Notes: a model not told the origin generated them from the letters alone. A DNA stretch of 64,000 nucleotides from Ga0077555 sp963761475 (GCA_963761475.1 CAVXGT010000010.1:248001-312000), one strand, 5' to 3'; shown: positions 27,561 to 37,148, counted from the stretch's first letter. Numbers and translations: made by a program.

Positions 27561-27787
27561 CGACCTCTGGTCTGCACGTGTGCTCCCACCGCTTCCCTGA
27601 CGGTTGCATAGCCGCACTCGCACCGGATGAACCGGCGTGCGGCCCGTTGTGATTCCGCTTCCCGCCCGCCCAAATACAATTGAAATATCGTCTCCCACCA
27701 CCATATTTAAGGTCAACAGCTCCGGTGCCACTGTCGGGCCGGGCGATCTGAGGCCGGTTTAGGGCTGGAAATCGCAGTCGGCTGTTT

Positions 27788-27812
27788 CAAGGTTGCTTGC
27801 ACAAGGACTTTG
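27788..27812 (+). promoter_or_regulatory. ROSE-type RNA thermometer hairpin in the hsp20 leader
   Basis: CAAGG (27788-27792) pairs with CUUUG (27808-27812), and UUGCUU (27793-27798) pairs with AAGGA (27803-27807) around a GCAC tetraloop, leaving G27795 bulged. This reproduces the conserved ROSE core, in which U-Y-G-C-U opposes the AGGA ribosome site with an unpaired G. The helix hides the hsp20 Shine-Dalgarno at low temperature and melts on heating. The upstream leader from about 27700 may form the remaining ROSE helices; I did not fold it. Confidence 0.75.
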
Positions 27813-27818
27813 CAGACC

Positions 27819-28256
27819 ATGGGCCGCATGACGATGATGTCCAGCCCCCTACTTCTCGGCTTCGAGGAGATCGAGCGGCTGATTGAACGCGCCGGCAAGG
27901 GCGGTACGGAAGGCTATCCCCCGTACAATATAGAGCGCATTTCCCGCGATGCATCCAACCGCGAGTTGCTGCGCATAACACTCGCCGTTGCAGGCTTTCG
28001 CCGCGACCAGCTCGAAGTCCTCGTCGAAGACAACCAGCTTGTCGTCCGCGGCAGGCAGGAGGATGACAAGTCCCGCGAGTATCTACATCGCGGCATTGCC
28101 GCGCGGCAGTTTCAGCGCACTTTCGTGCTGGCCGACGGCATCGAAGTCGATGCAGCCGATCTCGATCATGGACTTCTCACGATTGACCTCGTGCGTCACG
28201 AACCCGAGAAGCTGGTGCGAAAAATCAATATCGGGCGACTGAAACCGGTCGAGTGA
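27819..28256 (+). CDS. Small heat shock protein, Hsp20 family
   Basis: 145-residue chaperone. The alpha-crystallin domain runs from about residue 35 to 135, with the A-x-x-x-G-L-L motif (ADLDHGLLTIDL) and a C-terminal I-x-I (INI) that docks neighbouring subunits. It holds unfolding proteins as an oligomer. I start at ATG 27819, 11 bases after the AAGGA in the ROSE hairpin; TTG 27810 is too close. The downstream DUF1150 gene is the usual alphaproteobacterial partner. Confidence 0.9.
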   Translation: MGRMTMMSSPLLLGFEEIERLIERAGKGGTEGYPPYNIERISRDASNRELLRITLAVAGFRRDQLEVLVEDNQLVVRGRQEDDKSREYLHRGIAARQFQRTFVLADGIEVDAADLDHGLLTIDLVRHEPEKLVRKINIGRLKPVE

Positions 28257-28387
28257 GCCGTTTCTGTCATAGCGATCTTAAGCGAATCGTCCGATCATGT
28301 TCGGAGGATGCAGGCCTTCAGCGTCTGTCAAGACACCATGAAGTCCTGCTTCAAGTGCTTGGGTACCCAGGCAAAAGGAGTGGCGTC

Positions 28388-28708
28388 ATGAGCAAAAGCA
28401 CGAAACCAGCCACCACGAGGCGCGCGACCAAACGCCGATCCAGCTCGAGCCGGCGGCCCGCTGGCCACAATCATCTGATCTCTGAGATCGAGTTGGCACG
28501 GCTCGGCGACGGACAAGTTGCCTACATCAAGACCCTGAGCAATGCCGAAGCGCGCCGCATGTTCCCGGCCATCAAGGGTCTGCCCCGCGGCATCGATCTC
28601 TACGCCCTACATGCCGCTGATGGCACGCCGATCGCGCTGACCGACAGCCATCAGGCAGCCGTTGGTCACGCCATCGAAGGCGAGTTGGAGCTCGCGAGCG
28701 TGCACTAG
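28388..28708 (+). CDS. DUF1150 family protein
   Basis: 106 residues with the DUF1150 core ELARLGDGQVAYIKTL, then LYALHAADGTPIALTDS and an acidic C-terminus ending VH. The N-terminal 30 residues are Lys/Arg/Ser-rich. The function is unknown, but the gene regularly follows hsp20 in alphaproteobacteria, suggesting a heat-stress role. AAAGGAG sits eight bases before ATG 28388; the in-frame sequence upstream is unconserved. Confidence 0.85.
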   Translation: MSKSTKPATTRRATKRRSSSSRRPAGHNHLISEIELARLGDGQVAYIKTLSNAEARRMFPAIKGLPRGIDLYALHAADGTPIALTDSHQAAVGHAIEGELELASVH

Positions 28709-28722
28709 GACCGCTGTCCTTC

Positions 28723-28758
28723 ACCTGGGCCGACCCCGAATAGGTGGTCGGCTCAGGT
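28723..28758 (+). terminator. Terminator of the hsp20-DUF1150 operon
   Basis: A 13-bp stem (28723-28735 with 28746-28758, one G-U pair) closes a ten-base loop and is followed by CATTTTA. The U-run is short but the stem is strong. Confidence 0.75.
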
Positions 28759-28765
28759 CATTTTA

Positions 28766-29211
28766 GTGCAGAAAAACAGAGAGTTAAGACAGAGACTCTG
28801 GGCATTTTGCGTCGCTGGCCTTCCCACTGGGCCGTGCCCCGCACCTCCACTCACAACGGCCTTCGGGCATTGCTGGCGAAATGCGTCAGCCAAGCGGCCA
28901 ATCCCGCCCTCAAGCCTCGGCGCGACTTGGGCCTTTTTGACGCACCCCCACGATTCTCAATGCTGCACGAATACAGTTTTCGATGATCCGCGCGCTGAAC
29001 TGGAGCGCTGCCTTCAAGTTTTGCCTGCGCTGAAGTCTCGATTTTGACTTTCACGGCTGCAGGCCGCGTTTACCATTCGCGTAAACCATAACGCCATCCC
29101 ACTGTCTCAATCTGGGCCAATCCCCACTACCTACCGGCGCTTGGCGGGAAGCAGTCGCGCGGAACCTAGTCGAGGTCCCGCCCCTAATGACCGCGCGACA
29201 CGAGTACGGGG
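28766..29211 (+). other. Non-coding gap before the M15 peptidase
   Basis: About 450 bases with only short frames of no recognisable family. The sequence near 29055-29100 is slightly richer in A/T and may hold the promoter of the 29212 gene. I see no structured element I can name. Confidence 0.5.
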
Positions 29212-29958
29212 ATGAAAACAATGCAGTATGAGTTCACTTTCCCTCTGGGGAAGCAGATGCGCCGCGTCGGCGCGGCAACCATAGCCTTGGCCCTGGGATT
29301 CGCCGCAACGACCTCCGCTAAGGCCGATATGCCCGAATTCTGGGAAAAGGAAACCTTCAAGACCGAACGGATCACGACCACGAGCTTCTTCGAGCAGCAG
29401 GCAAGAAAACAGGGCTGGGGTGATACGGGCGACGAGCGCCGGAAATCCCGCCAGGCCAGCGGCGCCAGCCGCCTGGGCGGTCCGAGCGAAGATGACGACG
29501 AGGCAGACAACACCCCGCGCCAGCGCTCACGGCCGAGCACGCGCGCCATCGACGAAGACGTGGTGCCGAAAAAGAAGAAGTCCGAAGGCGTGCGCGTCGC
29601 CAGCCTCGGCAATAGCTACGTACCAACTCCCAAGCCTGAAAAGAACATATCCGGCGGCGGCGGCATCAAGTGGCTGGCAAGCTCTGGCTGCCTCGACGGC
29701 GGCCTGCGCTCGATCCTGGCCCAGGTTGCCTCCCGCTTCGGCTCGGTCACCGTCAACTCGACCTGCCGCAGCCGTGAGCACAACCGACGCGTCGGTGGCG
29801 CCAGCCAATCCAAGCATTTGAGCGGGGATGCCGCTGATTTCCGGGTGCATGGCAACATCAGCGCTGTCGCGGCCTTCCTGCGATCGCAGGGCGGCGGCTA
29901 CAAGCACTACGGCGGTGGGCTATTCCACATCGACAACGGCCCGAACCGCACCTGGTAA
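29212..29958 (+). CDS. Secreted M15-family (YcbK/Peptidase_M15_3) peptidoglycan peptidase
   Basis: 248 residues. A signal peptide ends near Ala-Lys-Ala-Asp (residue 38), followed by a charged, probably disordered linker (about 60-125) and a C-terminal metallopeptidase domain. Zinc ligands are His202 and Asp209 in KHLSGDAADF and His239 in LFHIDNGP; STCRSREHN carries the substrate arginine. It would cut stem peptides of peptidoglycan in the periplasm. A shorter relative lies at 55950. Confidence 0.82.
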   Translation: MKTMQYEFTFPLGKQMRRVGAATIALALGFAATTSAKADMPEFWEKETFKTERITTTSFFEQQARKQGWGDTGDERRKSRQASGASRLGGPSEDDDEADNTPRQRSRPSTRAIDEDVVPKKKKSEGVRVASLGNSYVPTPKPEKNISGGGGIKWLASSGCLDGGLRSILAQVASRFGSVTVNSTCRSREHNRRVGGASQSKHLSGDAADFRVHGNISAVAAFLRSQGGGYKHYGGGLFHIDNGPNRTW

Positions 29959-30018
29959 CGAACACATCAGTTCATTGACCACTATGCCCTGCGCGCCCCT
30001 CCGGAAACGGGGCGGCGC

Positions 30019-31266
30019 TCAGGGCATTTCGCCGTGCAGCAGCCGCGGCACGTCACCGGCGTGCCCTGCCGCTTCCGCCACCAGCAGCGCCTTCAGCCCT
30101 GCCATCCGATCGACGATTCCAAGGCCGACGTCGCGAATGCCCCTCAAGGCAATAGAATCGTTTGAGAAAAGGCCATTGAGAAGACTGAACGCGGCCGACG
30201 ACTGGACATTGTCGAACCGCCGCCAACTCTGGTAGCGCGCCAGAATAGTCGCATCACCCGCGTCGAGGCCGAGCCGCAACCCCTCGGCAACCACTTCAGC
30301 CAGCGCCGCCACGTCCCGAAGGCCCAGATTGAGGCCCTGTCCGGCAATCGGATGCACACTTCGCGCAGCATCTCCGATCAGCGCCACCCGCCCGCGGACG
30401 ATGTCACGCGCCATCACGCCTTCGAGCGACCACGACTGCCGCCCACCCTCGAGGTGCAACTCCCCGAGCCGCCATCCAGCCCGCTGCTGCACCTCCGCCA
30501 GGAACGCGTCATCGCCGAGCTTCAGGATCTCCTCAGCCCGCGCCGCCTCCTCGCTCCAGGTGACGCAGCACCGATTTCCTGTCAGCGGCAACAGCGCGAA
30601 CGGACCTGCCGGAAGGAAATGCTGCACCGCTCGCCCGTTATGCGGTTTCTCGTGCCCGACAATTGTCACGATGCCAGTCTGCCGGAACGGCAGTCGCGTG
30701 ACACCGATATCGCTGAGCGTGCGGACCTTCGATTTGGCACCGTCCGCCGCCACCACCAGACGCGCCTGCACCCAGCGCCGGCCGCGAATCTGTAGCCGCA
30801 CAAAATTCGGCCCCGCCACCATACTGTCCAACTCGGCAGGCGCAATCCAGGTCATGCCGGAACGGCCCCGCGCCGTCCTGAGCAGCACCCGCTCCAGCAC
30901 GCCCGCGTCCACGATGTGCGACTGCGCCACACCGTCGACCTGATTGTCATAGTTCAACAGCACCGGCCGCGAGATCGCATCCAGGCTCGAGTTCGTGATG
31001 TCGATGCCGACCACCGGCTGGGCGTCGGCCTCAAGTTGCGGCCATACGCCGATCGCCGCCAGCAGTGCCCGAGATCCCTCGGCAACCGCAAACGCACGTG
31101 GATCAGGCCCCGGCTCGACCTTCGGCATCAGCCCAACATCGCGCCGCTCCACGATGCCGATCGTCAGATCGCCCCCGAAACAGCCCTCGAGTGCCAGCGC
31201 CAACGCCAGCCCCGCATAGCTGCCCCCGACGATCACCACGTCCAGTTTCAGATCGCCTTCCGGCAT
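30019..31266 (-). CDS. UbiH/UbiF/VisC/Coq6-family FAD-dependent hydroxylase
   Basis: 415-residue class A flavoprotein monooxygenase. FAD motif VIVGGSYAGLALALAL near 11-26, the LVVAADGAKSKVR middle motif and the RVALIGDAARSVHPIAGQGLNLGLRDVAALAEV motif that marks the ubiquinone hydroxylase group. It hydroxylates the ring of a ubiquinone precursor using O2 and NADPH. Which ring carbon it modifies cannot be told here. Confidence 0.87.
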   Translation of the reverse strand: MPEGDLKLDVVIVGGSYAGLALALALEGCFGGDLTIGIVERRDVGLMPKVEPGPDPRAFAVAEGSRALLAAIGVWPQLEADAQPVVGIDITNSSLDAISRPVLLNYDNQVDGVAQSHIVDAGVLERVLLRTARGRSGMTWIAPAELDSMVAGPNFVRLQIRGRRWVQARLVVAADGAKSKVRTLSDIGVTRLPFRQTGIVTIVGHEKPHNGRAVQHFLPAGPFALLPLTGNRCCVTWSEEAARAEEILKLGDDAFLAEVQQRAGWRLGELHLEGGRQSWSLEGVMARDIVRGRVALIGDAARSVHPIAGQGLNLGLRDVAALAEVVAEGLRLGLDAGDATILARYQSWRRFDNVQSSAAFSLLNGLFSNDSIALRGIRDVGLGIVDRMAGLKALLVAEAAGHAGDVPRLLHGEMP

Positions 31267-31394
31267 CCCCGTCGTCCTTTGCGCACTGGATCAAGCCCCG
31301 CCGCGGTGACGGCGCTTGACATCCAATCATAGCAACCATTTTGTGCGGTGCACACAGCACCGGTTCCGTTCGTTATCACCGACAGGCGCACACC

Positions 31395-32288
31395 ATGTCA
31401 GATCCGGCCCCCCGGAATGCCCTCGCCGACTTGATCACCTTGCTCGACCTCGAGCGCCTCGAGGAGAACTTGTATCGCGGCTCCAGCCCCAGCGTCGGCT
31501 GGCAGCGCGTCTACGGCGGCCAGGTCCTCGGCCAGGCCCTGGTTGCCGCCGTCCGCACTGTGCCGGTAGACAGGTTCGCACACTCCGCCCATGCCTACTT
31601 CCTTCTGGCCGGCGATCCCAAGGTCCCGATCATCTACGAGATCGAGCGCATCCGCGACGGCTCGAGCTTCACCACCCGCCGCGTCAAGGCCATCCAGCAC
31701 GGTCGGGCGATTTTCGCCATGAGCGTCTCGTTCCAGAAGCCGGAGGCAAGCTTCGATCACGCCACCTCCATGCCGGACGTGCCGGCGCCGGAGTCCCTGC
31801 CAAGCGAAAAGGAACTCCTGCAGCGCCTGCTGCCGCATCTGCCGGCCAATATCCGCAGCTACTGGGAGCGCGAGCGCCCGATCGAGCTGCGCCTCGTCGA
31901 TCCCTCTCGCTACTTCGACCGCGAGCAGCGTACGCCCCTGCAGTCGGTCTGGATGCGCGCCAATGGCAAGTTGCCTCTGGACGCGGCCCTCCATCAGTGC
32001 GTGCTTGCCTATGCCAGCGATTTCACGCTGTTGGATACCGCCCTGATCGCACATGGAAAGCTCATGTACGACACCGACATCCAGCTCGCCAGCCTCGATC
32101 ACGCCATGTGGTTCCACCGCCCCATCCACGCCGACGAATGGCTGCTCTATGTCCAGGATAGCCCTAGCGCCTATGGCGCCGGCGGCCTGTGTCGAGGCTC
32201 GATCTTCTCCCGCGACGGCAAACTCGTCGCCTCCGTCGCCCAGGAAGGCCTCGTGCGCCAGCGCGCCACGGCGTTTAAGCTGAGCTGA
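31395..32288 (+). CDS. tesB: Acyl-CoA thioesterase II
   Basis: 297-residue double-hotdog thioesterase. The N-terminal family signature is GWQRVYGGQVLGQAL; the C-terminal half carries the second hotdog with LDHAMWFHRPIHADEWLLY and a GAGGLCRGSIF strand. It hydrolyses medium- and long-chain acyl-CoA. I chose ATG 31395 by family alignment; upstream in-frame residues fall in the divergent promoter region shared with the UbiH-type gene. Confidence 0.9.
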   Translation: MSDPAPRNALADLITLLDLERLEENLYRGSSPSVGWQRVYGGQVLGQALVAAVRTVPVDRFAHSAHAYFLLAGDPKVPIIYEIERIRDGSSFTTRRVKAIQHGRAIFAMSVSFQKPEASFDHATSMPDVPAPESLPSEKELLQRLLPHLPANIRSYWERERPIELRLVDPSRYFDREQRTPLQSVWMRANGKLPLDAALHQCVLAYASDFTLLDTALIAHGKLMYDTDIQLASLDHAMWFHRPIHADEWLLYVQDSPSAYGAGGLCRGSIFSRDGKLVASVAQEGLVRQRATAFKLS

Positions 32289-32426
32289 CGCCCCCCGATC
32301 GCGCCCACCACCCGGTCGCGGCACTGCCACACAGGCTCCGCCGCGATGTCGCACACAGACTTGGCCCCGCGTCGCGAGACGACTACGCTCAGCGATAACC
32401 GAATATCGAGGGGAAGGCCGTCACCG

Positions 32427-33179
32427 ATGGACCGAAAACAACTGCGAGCCGGCGGGCAGGAGTTACGCCGTAAACTGGGTCTGCAACGCCAGGGTGGTCG
32501 CGAGGCCTTGCCGGGCATCGACGACCTGATGGCCGAGGTTGCCTACGGCTCGATCTGGCAGCGCCCAGGCCTATCGCAAGCCGACCGCATGATCTGCACC
32601 ATCGCGGTGCTAGGCCCCCTCGAACGCCACATCGAGCTGGAGCGCCACATCGCCAGCGCCCTCGATATGGGCCTGAAGCCAGAGGCGATCCTGGAAGTGC
32701 TGCTCCAGGCCGGCCTCTATGGCGGTTTCATCACGGCAGAGAGCGGAAGCCAGATCGCCCGCAAGGTCTTCTCCGACCACGGCATCGAGCTGGCACCGGC
32801 CGCCCCTCGTAATGCGACCACCGAGGAACTCGACAAACGCGGCGCCACCTTGATGGGCGAACTGCATGGTGACCGCGGCAAGCAGGGCTACGCCGCTCCC
32901 GGTAACACCACCACCGCGGAGCTTTATCCCGCAGCCATCCGCTATGGCTACGGTGAGCTCTGGTTCCGCCCTGGCCTCGAGCGCCGCCAGCGACTGCTCG
33001 TAGCCGTCGCAGCCTTCACCGGCCTCGGCCTCGAGACCCAATTGGCCAAGTTCGCCCAGTCCGCCCTCAACGCCGGCCTGCAACGCCAGGAGATCATCGA
33101 GGCGGTGATCCAGACCGGCCCCTATAGCGGCTTCCCGCGCGCCCTCAACGGTCTCGCCATACTTTCGGAAGTCCTTTGA
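32427..33179 (+). CDS. Carboxymuconolactone decarboxylase-family protein, two CMD repeats
   Basis: 250 residues with two tandem CMD-like domains (about 45-120 and 165-245), each with the pattern RxxxxxAxxxxLGxxxELxxHxxxAL and a GLxxxEIxEVxxQ helix. Neither repeat has the CxxC of peroxidase-type AhpD proteins. ATG 32427 follows GAGGGGAAGG. The gene precedes a flavin monooxygenase by 46 bases and may share its transcript. The substrate is unknown. Confidence 0.75.
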   Translation: MDRKQLRAGGQELRRKLGLQRQGGREALPGIDDLMAEVAYGSIWQRPGLSQADRMICTIAVLGPLERHIELERHIASALDMGLKPEAILEVLLQAGLYGGFITAESGSQIARKVFSDHGIELAPAAPRNATTEELDKRGATLMGELHGDRGKQGYAAPGNTTTAELYPAAIRYGYGELWFRPGLERRQRLLVAVAAFTGLGLETQLAKFAQSALNAGLQRQEIIEAVIQTGPYSGFPRALNGLAILSEVL

Positions 33180-33225
33180 GCGCACCGTCTGACCGAACCG
33201 ACCGAACGAAGCGAGGAGCCGCCAC

Positions 33226-34614
33226 GTGACCAAGTCCATCGGCATCATCGGTGCCGGCGCCGCCGGCATCTGCGGCGCCAAGCACATGCTCGAGGAAGGC
33301 CTCGACGTCACCGTCTACGAGATCGGCAGCAACGTCGGCGGCATGTGGGTCTACCAGAACGACAACGCCCGCTCGTCCGCTTACAAGACGCTGCACATCA
33401 ACACCGCACGCGACCTCACCAACTTTTCCGATTTCCGCTTCGACCAGTCTGTGCCGCCATTCCCTTCGCACTGGGACATGGCGCGCTACCTCAAGGACTA
33501 CGCCGACCACTTCAGCGTCACGCCGCGGATCCGCTTCAACACCGCCATAACAAATGTCCGTCCCGCCGACGACTACACCCCCGAACGCCCCCGCTGGCGC
33601 CTCGAAACAACCTCGGGCGAGGTGATCGAACACGATTGCGTGCTTCTCGCCACCGGCCACCTCACCAAGCCTTTGGAGGTCCCAGCCTTCCGCGATCAGT
33701 TCAAGGGCGAGTACCTGCACGCGCACTATTACCGGGAGCCCGCGGCCTTTGTCGGCAAGCGAGTCTGTGTTGTCGGAGTGGGCAACAGCGCCCTCGATAT
33801 CGCCAGCGACCTCGCCGTCACCTCCGAGCGCGTTGTCCTCGTCGCCCGCTCCAGCGCCCTCATCATCCCGAAACTCGTTTTCGGCAAGCCTTTCTGGGAC
33901 GCTGTCAAGCCGTTCTACAAGCCTTGGGTGCCGGCCTGGCTGCGCAATAAAGTGCTCCGCACCCTCGTCTACATCGTCCAGGGCGACATGGCGTCCCTCG
34001 GCTTCCCAACCACCGCCAAGCGCGTCCACGCCACCTCCAACGCCAACATCGTCAACCACATCAAATACAAGCGGGTTGAGGTCAAGAACGGCATCGAGGC
34101 GATAGACGGCCAGACCGTTCACTTCACTGACGCTACCCAAGAAACCTTCGACACCTTCATCGCCGCCACCGGCTACCTGATCGATCTCGACATACTCGAC
34201 AACCGCATCGTCGAGGAGCGCGACAACACCCTAGACCTCTACATGCGCATCGTGCCCCCCGACTGGCGCGGCATCTACTTCCTCGCCTATTTCAATTCCG
34301 ACACGGCTCTCAACTGGATTTGTGAAGGCCAGATCCGTTGGCTGCGCGAGTTCGAGATGGGCCGCGCCCGCCTCCCCGATCGCGCGGCCATGCTCGACGA
34401 GATCGCCACGCGCAAGGCCTGGGTCCGCAGCCAATTCAAGGACACGCCCCGCCACGGCATAGAGGTCGAACACTTGCCCTACTTCACAGACTTGAAGCGC
34501 ACCCTGAAGGAGGGACAGAAGCGCGCCGGCTCCACCAGTCGCGACGTCGGCATCGCCGAGGTCAATACCGGGCCCCACCGCCGCTTGCCCGCTGTCGCCA
34601 AGCAAGCGTCCTGA
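33226..34614 (+). CDS. Flavin-containing monooxygenase (FMO type)
   Basis: 462 residues. FAD site GAGAAG at 9-14, the FMO fingerprint F-x-G-x-x-x-H-x-x-x-Y at 159-169, NADP site GVGNSA at 184-189, and an ATGY motif near 305. FMOs oxygenate nitrogen or sulphur in amines and sulphides; Baeyer-Villiger activity occurs in relatives. GTG 33226 follows GAGGAG. The glycosyltransferase gene starts 15 bases later. Confidence 0.85.
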   Translation: MTKSIGIIGAGAAGICGAKHMLEEGLDVTVYEIGSNVGGMWVYQNDNARSSAYKTLHINTARDLTNFSDFRFDQSVPPFPSHWDMARYLKDYADHFSVTPRIRFNTAITNVRPADDYTPERPRWRLETTSGEVIEHDCVLLATGHLTKPLEVPAFRDQFKGEYLHAHYYREPAAFVGKRVCVVGVGNSALDIASDLAVTSERVVLVARSSALIIPKLVFGKPFWDAVKPFYKPWVPAWLRNKVLRTLVYIVQGDMASLGFPTTAKRVHATSNANIVNHIKYKRVEVKNGIEAIDGQTVHFTDATQETFDTFIAATGYLIDLDILDNRIVEERDNTLDLYMRIVPPDWRGIYFLAYFNSDTALNWICEGQIRWLREFEMGRARLPDRAAMLDEIATRKAWVRSQFKDTPRHGIEVEHLPYFTDLKRTLKEGQKRAGSTSRDVGIAEVNTGPHRRLPAVAKQAS

Positions 34615-34628
34615 ACCCCGGGAGCCAC

Positions 34629-35870
34629 ATGCGCGTCCTCTTCATCCATCAGAACTTTCCGGGCCAGTTCCGCTTCGCAGCCGAGGCCTTGATGGCCGCC
34701 GGTCACGACATCGCCGTCATCACCGACGATCGCAACAAGCGTCCGCTGAAGGGGCCGCAGATCGCCCGCTATCGCTTCACCCCGAAGCTGATCGAGGATC
34801 TGTCCGCCTCCGCCGCCACCGTTCTCCAGCGCTTCCAGCGCGGCGAAGCGGCGGCCCGCGCAATGTTGGCCCTTCGCCAGCGCGGCTTCATCCCGGATGT
34901 TATCGTCGGCCACCCAGGCTGGGGCGAGATGCTGCTCGCCAACGCCGTCTACCCGCAGAGCCGGCTCATCGCCCACGCCGAGTTCTATTATTCCGCGGAA
35001 GGTGCCGACGTCGGTTTCGACCCCGAGTTCCCGGACGTCACCGACGCCCTGCGCATGCGGCTCACCGCCAAGAATCTGCCGCTTCTGGCCGCACTCACCG
35101 ACTGCCACACCGCCATCGCGCCAACCCGCTGGCAGGCGAGCCGCTGTCCACCCGAGTTCGCCGGCAAGATGCGCACCATTCACGAGGGGATCCGCACCGA
35201 TCTCGTCATGCCCGACCCCGCCGCGGCATTTATCGTCCCAGGGACCAGCCACACGTTTCGCCCCGGCGACGAACTGATCACCTTCGTCAATCGCAACCTC
35301 GAGCCCATGCGCGGCTTCCATATCTTCATTCGTGCCCTGCCCGAGATCCTGCGCGCGCGGCCAAAGGCCCACGTCGTCATCGTCGGCGGCGATGGCGTCT
35401 CCTATGGCGCCCCGCCCCCTGCCGGCCAAACCTGGAAAGGGGTATTCCTCGCAGAGGTCGGCGACACCCTGCCTCTCGAGCGCGTCCATTTTGTCGGGCA
35501 GGTCCCTTATCAGAGCTTCATTGCCCTGATGCAGGCGACCCGCCTTCACGTCTACGCCACCTACCCGTTCGTCCTCTCCTGGTCCATGCTCGAGGCTATG
35601 AGTGCGGGCGCCCTGGTGCTGGGCTCAGCCACGCCTCCGGTGGTCGAGATGCTCGAGGATGGCGTCAATGGCCTGCTTTACGATTTCTTCGACACCCGCA
35701 CGTTGATCGATCGCGCTGTGGCAGCCCTAGCCGATCCCGCCAGCTTCGACCACCTGCGCCAGGCAGCACGCCAGACCATTGTCGAGCGCTACGATTTGGC
35801 CACGGTCTGCCTGCCCTCTTGGCTCACCGCCATTGGTGACGCCGCAGCCATGCCCCCACCATCACCGTGA
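34629..35870 (+). CDS. Glycosyltransferase family 4 protein
   Basis: 413-residue GT-B enzyme. An N-terminal Rossmann domain (RVLFIHQNFPGQFRF) is followed by a C-terminal GT4 domain with ELITFVNRNLEPMRGFHIFIRAL, HVVIVGGDG and the E-x7-E-like region VLSWSMLEAMSAGALVLGS ... VVEMLEDGVNGLLYDF. It transfers a sugar from a nucleotide donor to a surface glycan or glycolipid. CGGGAG precedes ATG 34629. Confidence 0.82.
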   Translation: MRVLFIHQNFPGQFRFAAEALMAAGHDIAVITDDRNKRPLKGPQIARYRFTPKLIEDLSASAATVLQRFQRGEAAARAMLALRQRGFIPDVIVGHPGWGEMLLANAVYPQSRLIAHAEFYYSAEGADVGFDPEFPDVTDALRMRLTAKNLPLLAALTDCHTAIAPTRWQASRCPPEFAGKMRTIHEGIRTDLVMPDPAAAFIVPGTSHTFRPGDELITFVNRNLEPMRGFHIFIRALPEILRARPKAHVVIVGGDGVSYGAPPPAGQTWKGVFLAEVGDTLPLERVHFVGQVPYQSFIALMQATRLHVYATYPFVLSWSMLEAMSAGALVLGSATPPVVEMLEDGVNGLLYDFFDTRTLIDRAVAALADPASFDHLRQAARQTIVERYDLATVCLPSWLTAIGDAAAMPPPSP

Positions 35871-35894
35871 GCGAGAATCCGATCCGATCGGATC

Positions 35895-36018
35895 GCCCAC
35901 CAACTTAGCGCCAGGCGTGCGCGCCAGCGCTCGTCTCGCGAACGCCGCGAGCCGGCGCCTCTAGCGGTGAACGCAGCGCTGCCCCTTGGCAGCGCGGTAC
36001 GCGCCGCAAGCGCAAAAA
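35895..36018. repeat. Dispersed intergenic palindromic repeat, copy 2
   Basis: Second long copy of the element at 8053-8188. Shared blocks are CGCCCACC, TTAGCGCCAG plus CGTGCG, and the right end CAGCGCTGCC-NNTT-GGCAGCGCGG, ACGCGCCG and AAAAAC. The stem GCGCTGCC/GGCAGCGC (35976-35995) is conserved while the loop differs (CCTT versus AATT in the perfect palindrome). It lies between two convergent glycosyltransferase genes. Confidence 0.6.
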
Positions 36019-36088
36019 CAATCTCACAGCCGCGGGCTTCGCTGGAACGGCGCGGGTGGCGCCGTCACCGCGAACCGCCCGATCACGC

Positions 36089-36748
36089 TCAGAAATTCTT
36101 GAAGCCCGCCATGATCGTCCCCTTGACGGTGCCCGACACCTTGGATTGCCCGATCCGTCGCCGATAGCTCACCGGCACTTCGCTCACCGCCAGCCCGGCT
36201 TGGGCGGCCCGGATCTGCATCTCGACCGTCCACCCGTAGTTGCGGTCCCGCATCCCGAGTGCGGCCAGCGCGGAGCTGCTGATCGCCCGATACGGCCCGA
36301 GGTCCGTATAGTCCGCACGCCAGATCAGGCGGATCAGCGTCGTCGCCAGCCAGTTTCCGAAACGCTGCTGCGGCGTCAGCGATCCGGCTTCGCGCTCACC
36401 AAGTACCCGGCTACCGAGCACCATATCGGCCTCGCCCCGCCCGATCGGCTCGACCAGCGATGCCATCTCGCTGCCGTGGTCGGAATAATCGCCGTCCATG
36501 AACACGATGATGTCGGCATCGGCTGCACTTGCGATGCCCGTTAGGCAGGCGGCGCCATAGCCGCGCTCCGTCTCGCGTACCACAAGCGCCCCACCCGCTT
36601 GCGCCACGGCCGCCGTGCGGTCGCTTGATCCGTTGTCGACGACGATCACCCGGTCGACGAACGCGGGTATATCGCCGACCACGCGCCCGATCGCCCGCTC
36701 CTCGTTGAGCGCGGGGATGATCACGTAGATTTTGGCGCCAAGGTGCAT
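36089..36748 (-). CDS. Glycosyltransferase family 2, dolichyl-phosphate mannose/glucose synthase-like
   Basis: 219-residue GT-A enzyme without the C-terminal membrane helices of GtrB-type relatives. The motifs are IIPALNEERAIGRVV at the N-terminus, DNGSSDRT, the DXD-like FMDGDYSDH that binds metal and nucleotide sugar, GSRVLG, and YTDLGPYRAI. It probably transfers a sugar to a lipid carrier. It is convergent with the GT4 gene across the palindromic repeat. Confidence 0.83.
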   Translation of the reverse strand: MHLGAKIYVIIPALNEERAIGRVVGDIPAFVDRVIVVDNGSSDRTAAVAQAGGALVVRETERGYGAACLTGIASAADADIIVFMDGDYSDHGSEMASLVEPIGRGEADMVLGSRVLGEREAGSLTPQQRFGNWLATTLIRLIWRADYTDLGPYRAISSSALAALGMRDRNYGWTVEMQIRAAQAGLAVSEVPVSYRRRIGQSKVSGTVKGTIMAGFKNF

Positions 36749-37148
36749 CGGACCTTCACAGACAAGCTCGATCGGGAGGGTACGTCGATTAGGAGAGACA
36801 AGCGGCGACAGCAGTCATCGCTAGGCCCGCCAAGTCCCAAGCCCTCTAGCATGCGGCCACCCACCCGGGAACAGCGATCCACGAACCGGGGCCTGGAAAC
36901 ACTTTCCACGACCTTTCGACCACGGAGGGTGTCGCGCACAGCCATCCTCCCCGCTCACACCCCAACCTAATTCACCCTCGCAGCACCGGTCATGCCCTTC
37001 CCGGCCCGGACCTTTACCCTCGACGCCAAAGCTGTTGCCGCCTATGTATCGGTGCCGATCGCATGGTCACGACTTGACCGTTCGCCCGCACCCGCTTGCA
37101 TTAAGCGACGGTCGCGCCATACTGGATCCATTGGGAGCTTGTTCCGCC
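36749..37148 (+). other. Non-coding gap upstream of the RimB-RimK fusion
   Basis: About 400 bases between divergent genes. Short frames here match nothing I know. It presumably holds both promoters. Confidence 0.45.

Noticed and set aside
28744..29047. Small frames between DUF1150 and the M15 peptidase
   Set aside because: Several overlapping frames of mixed composition with no conserved motif; the region follows a terminator.
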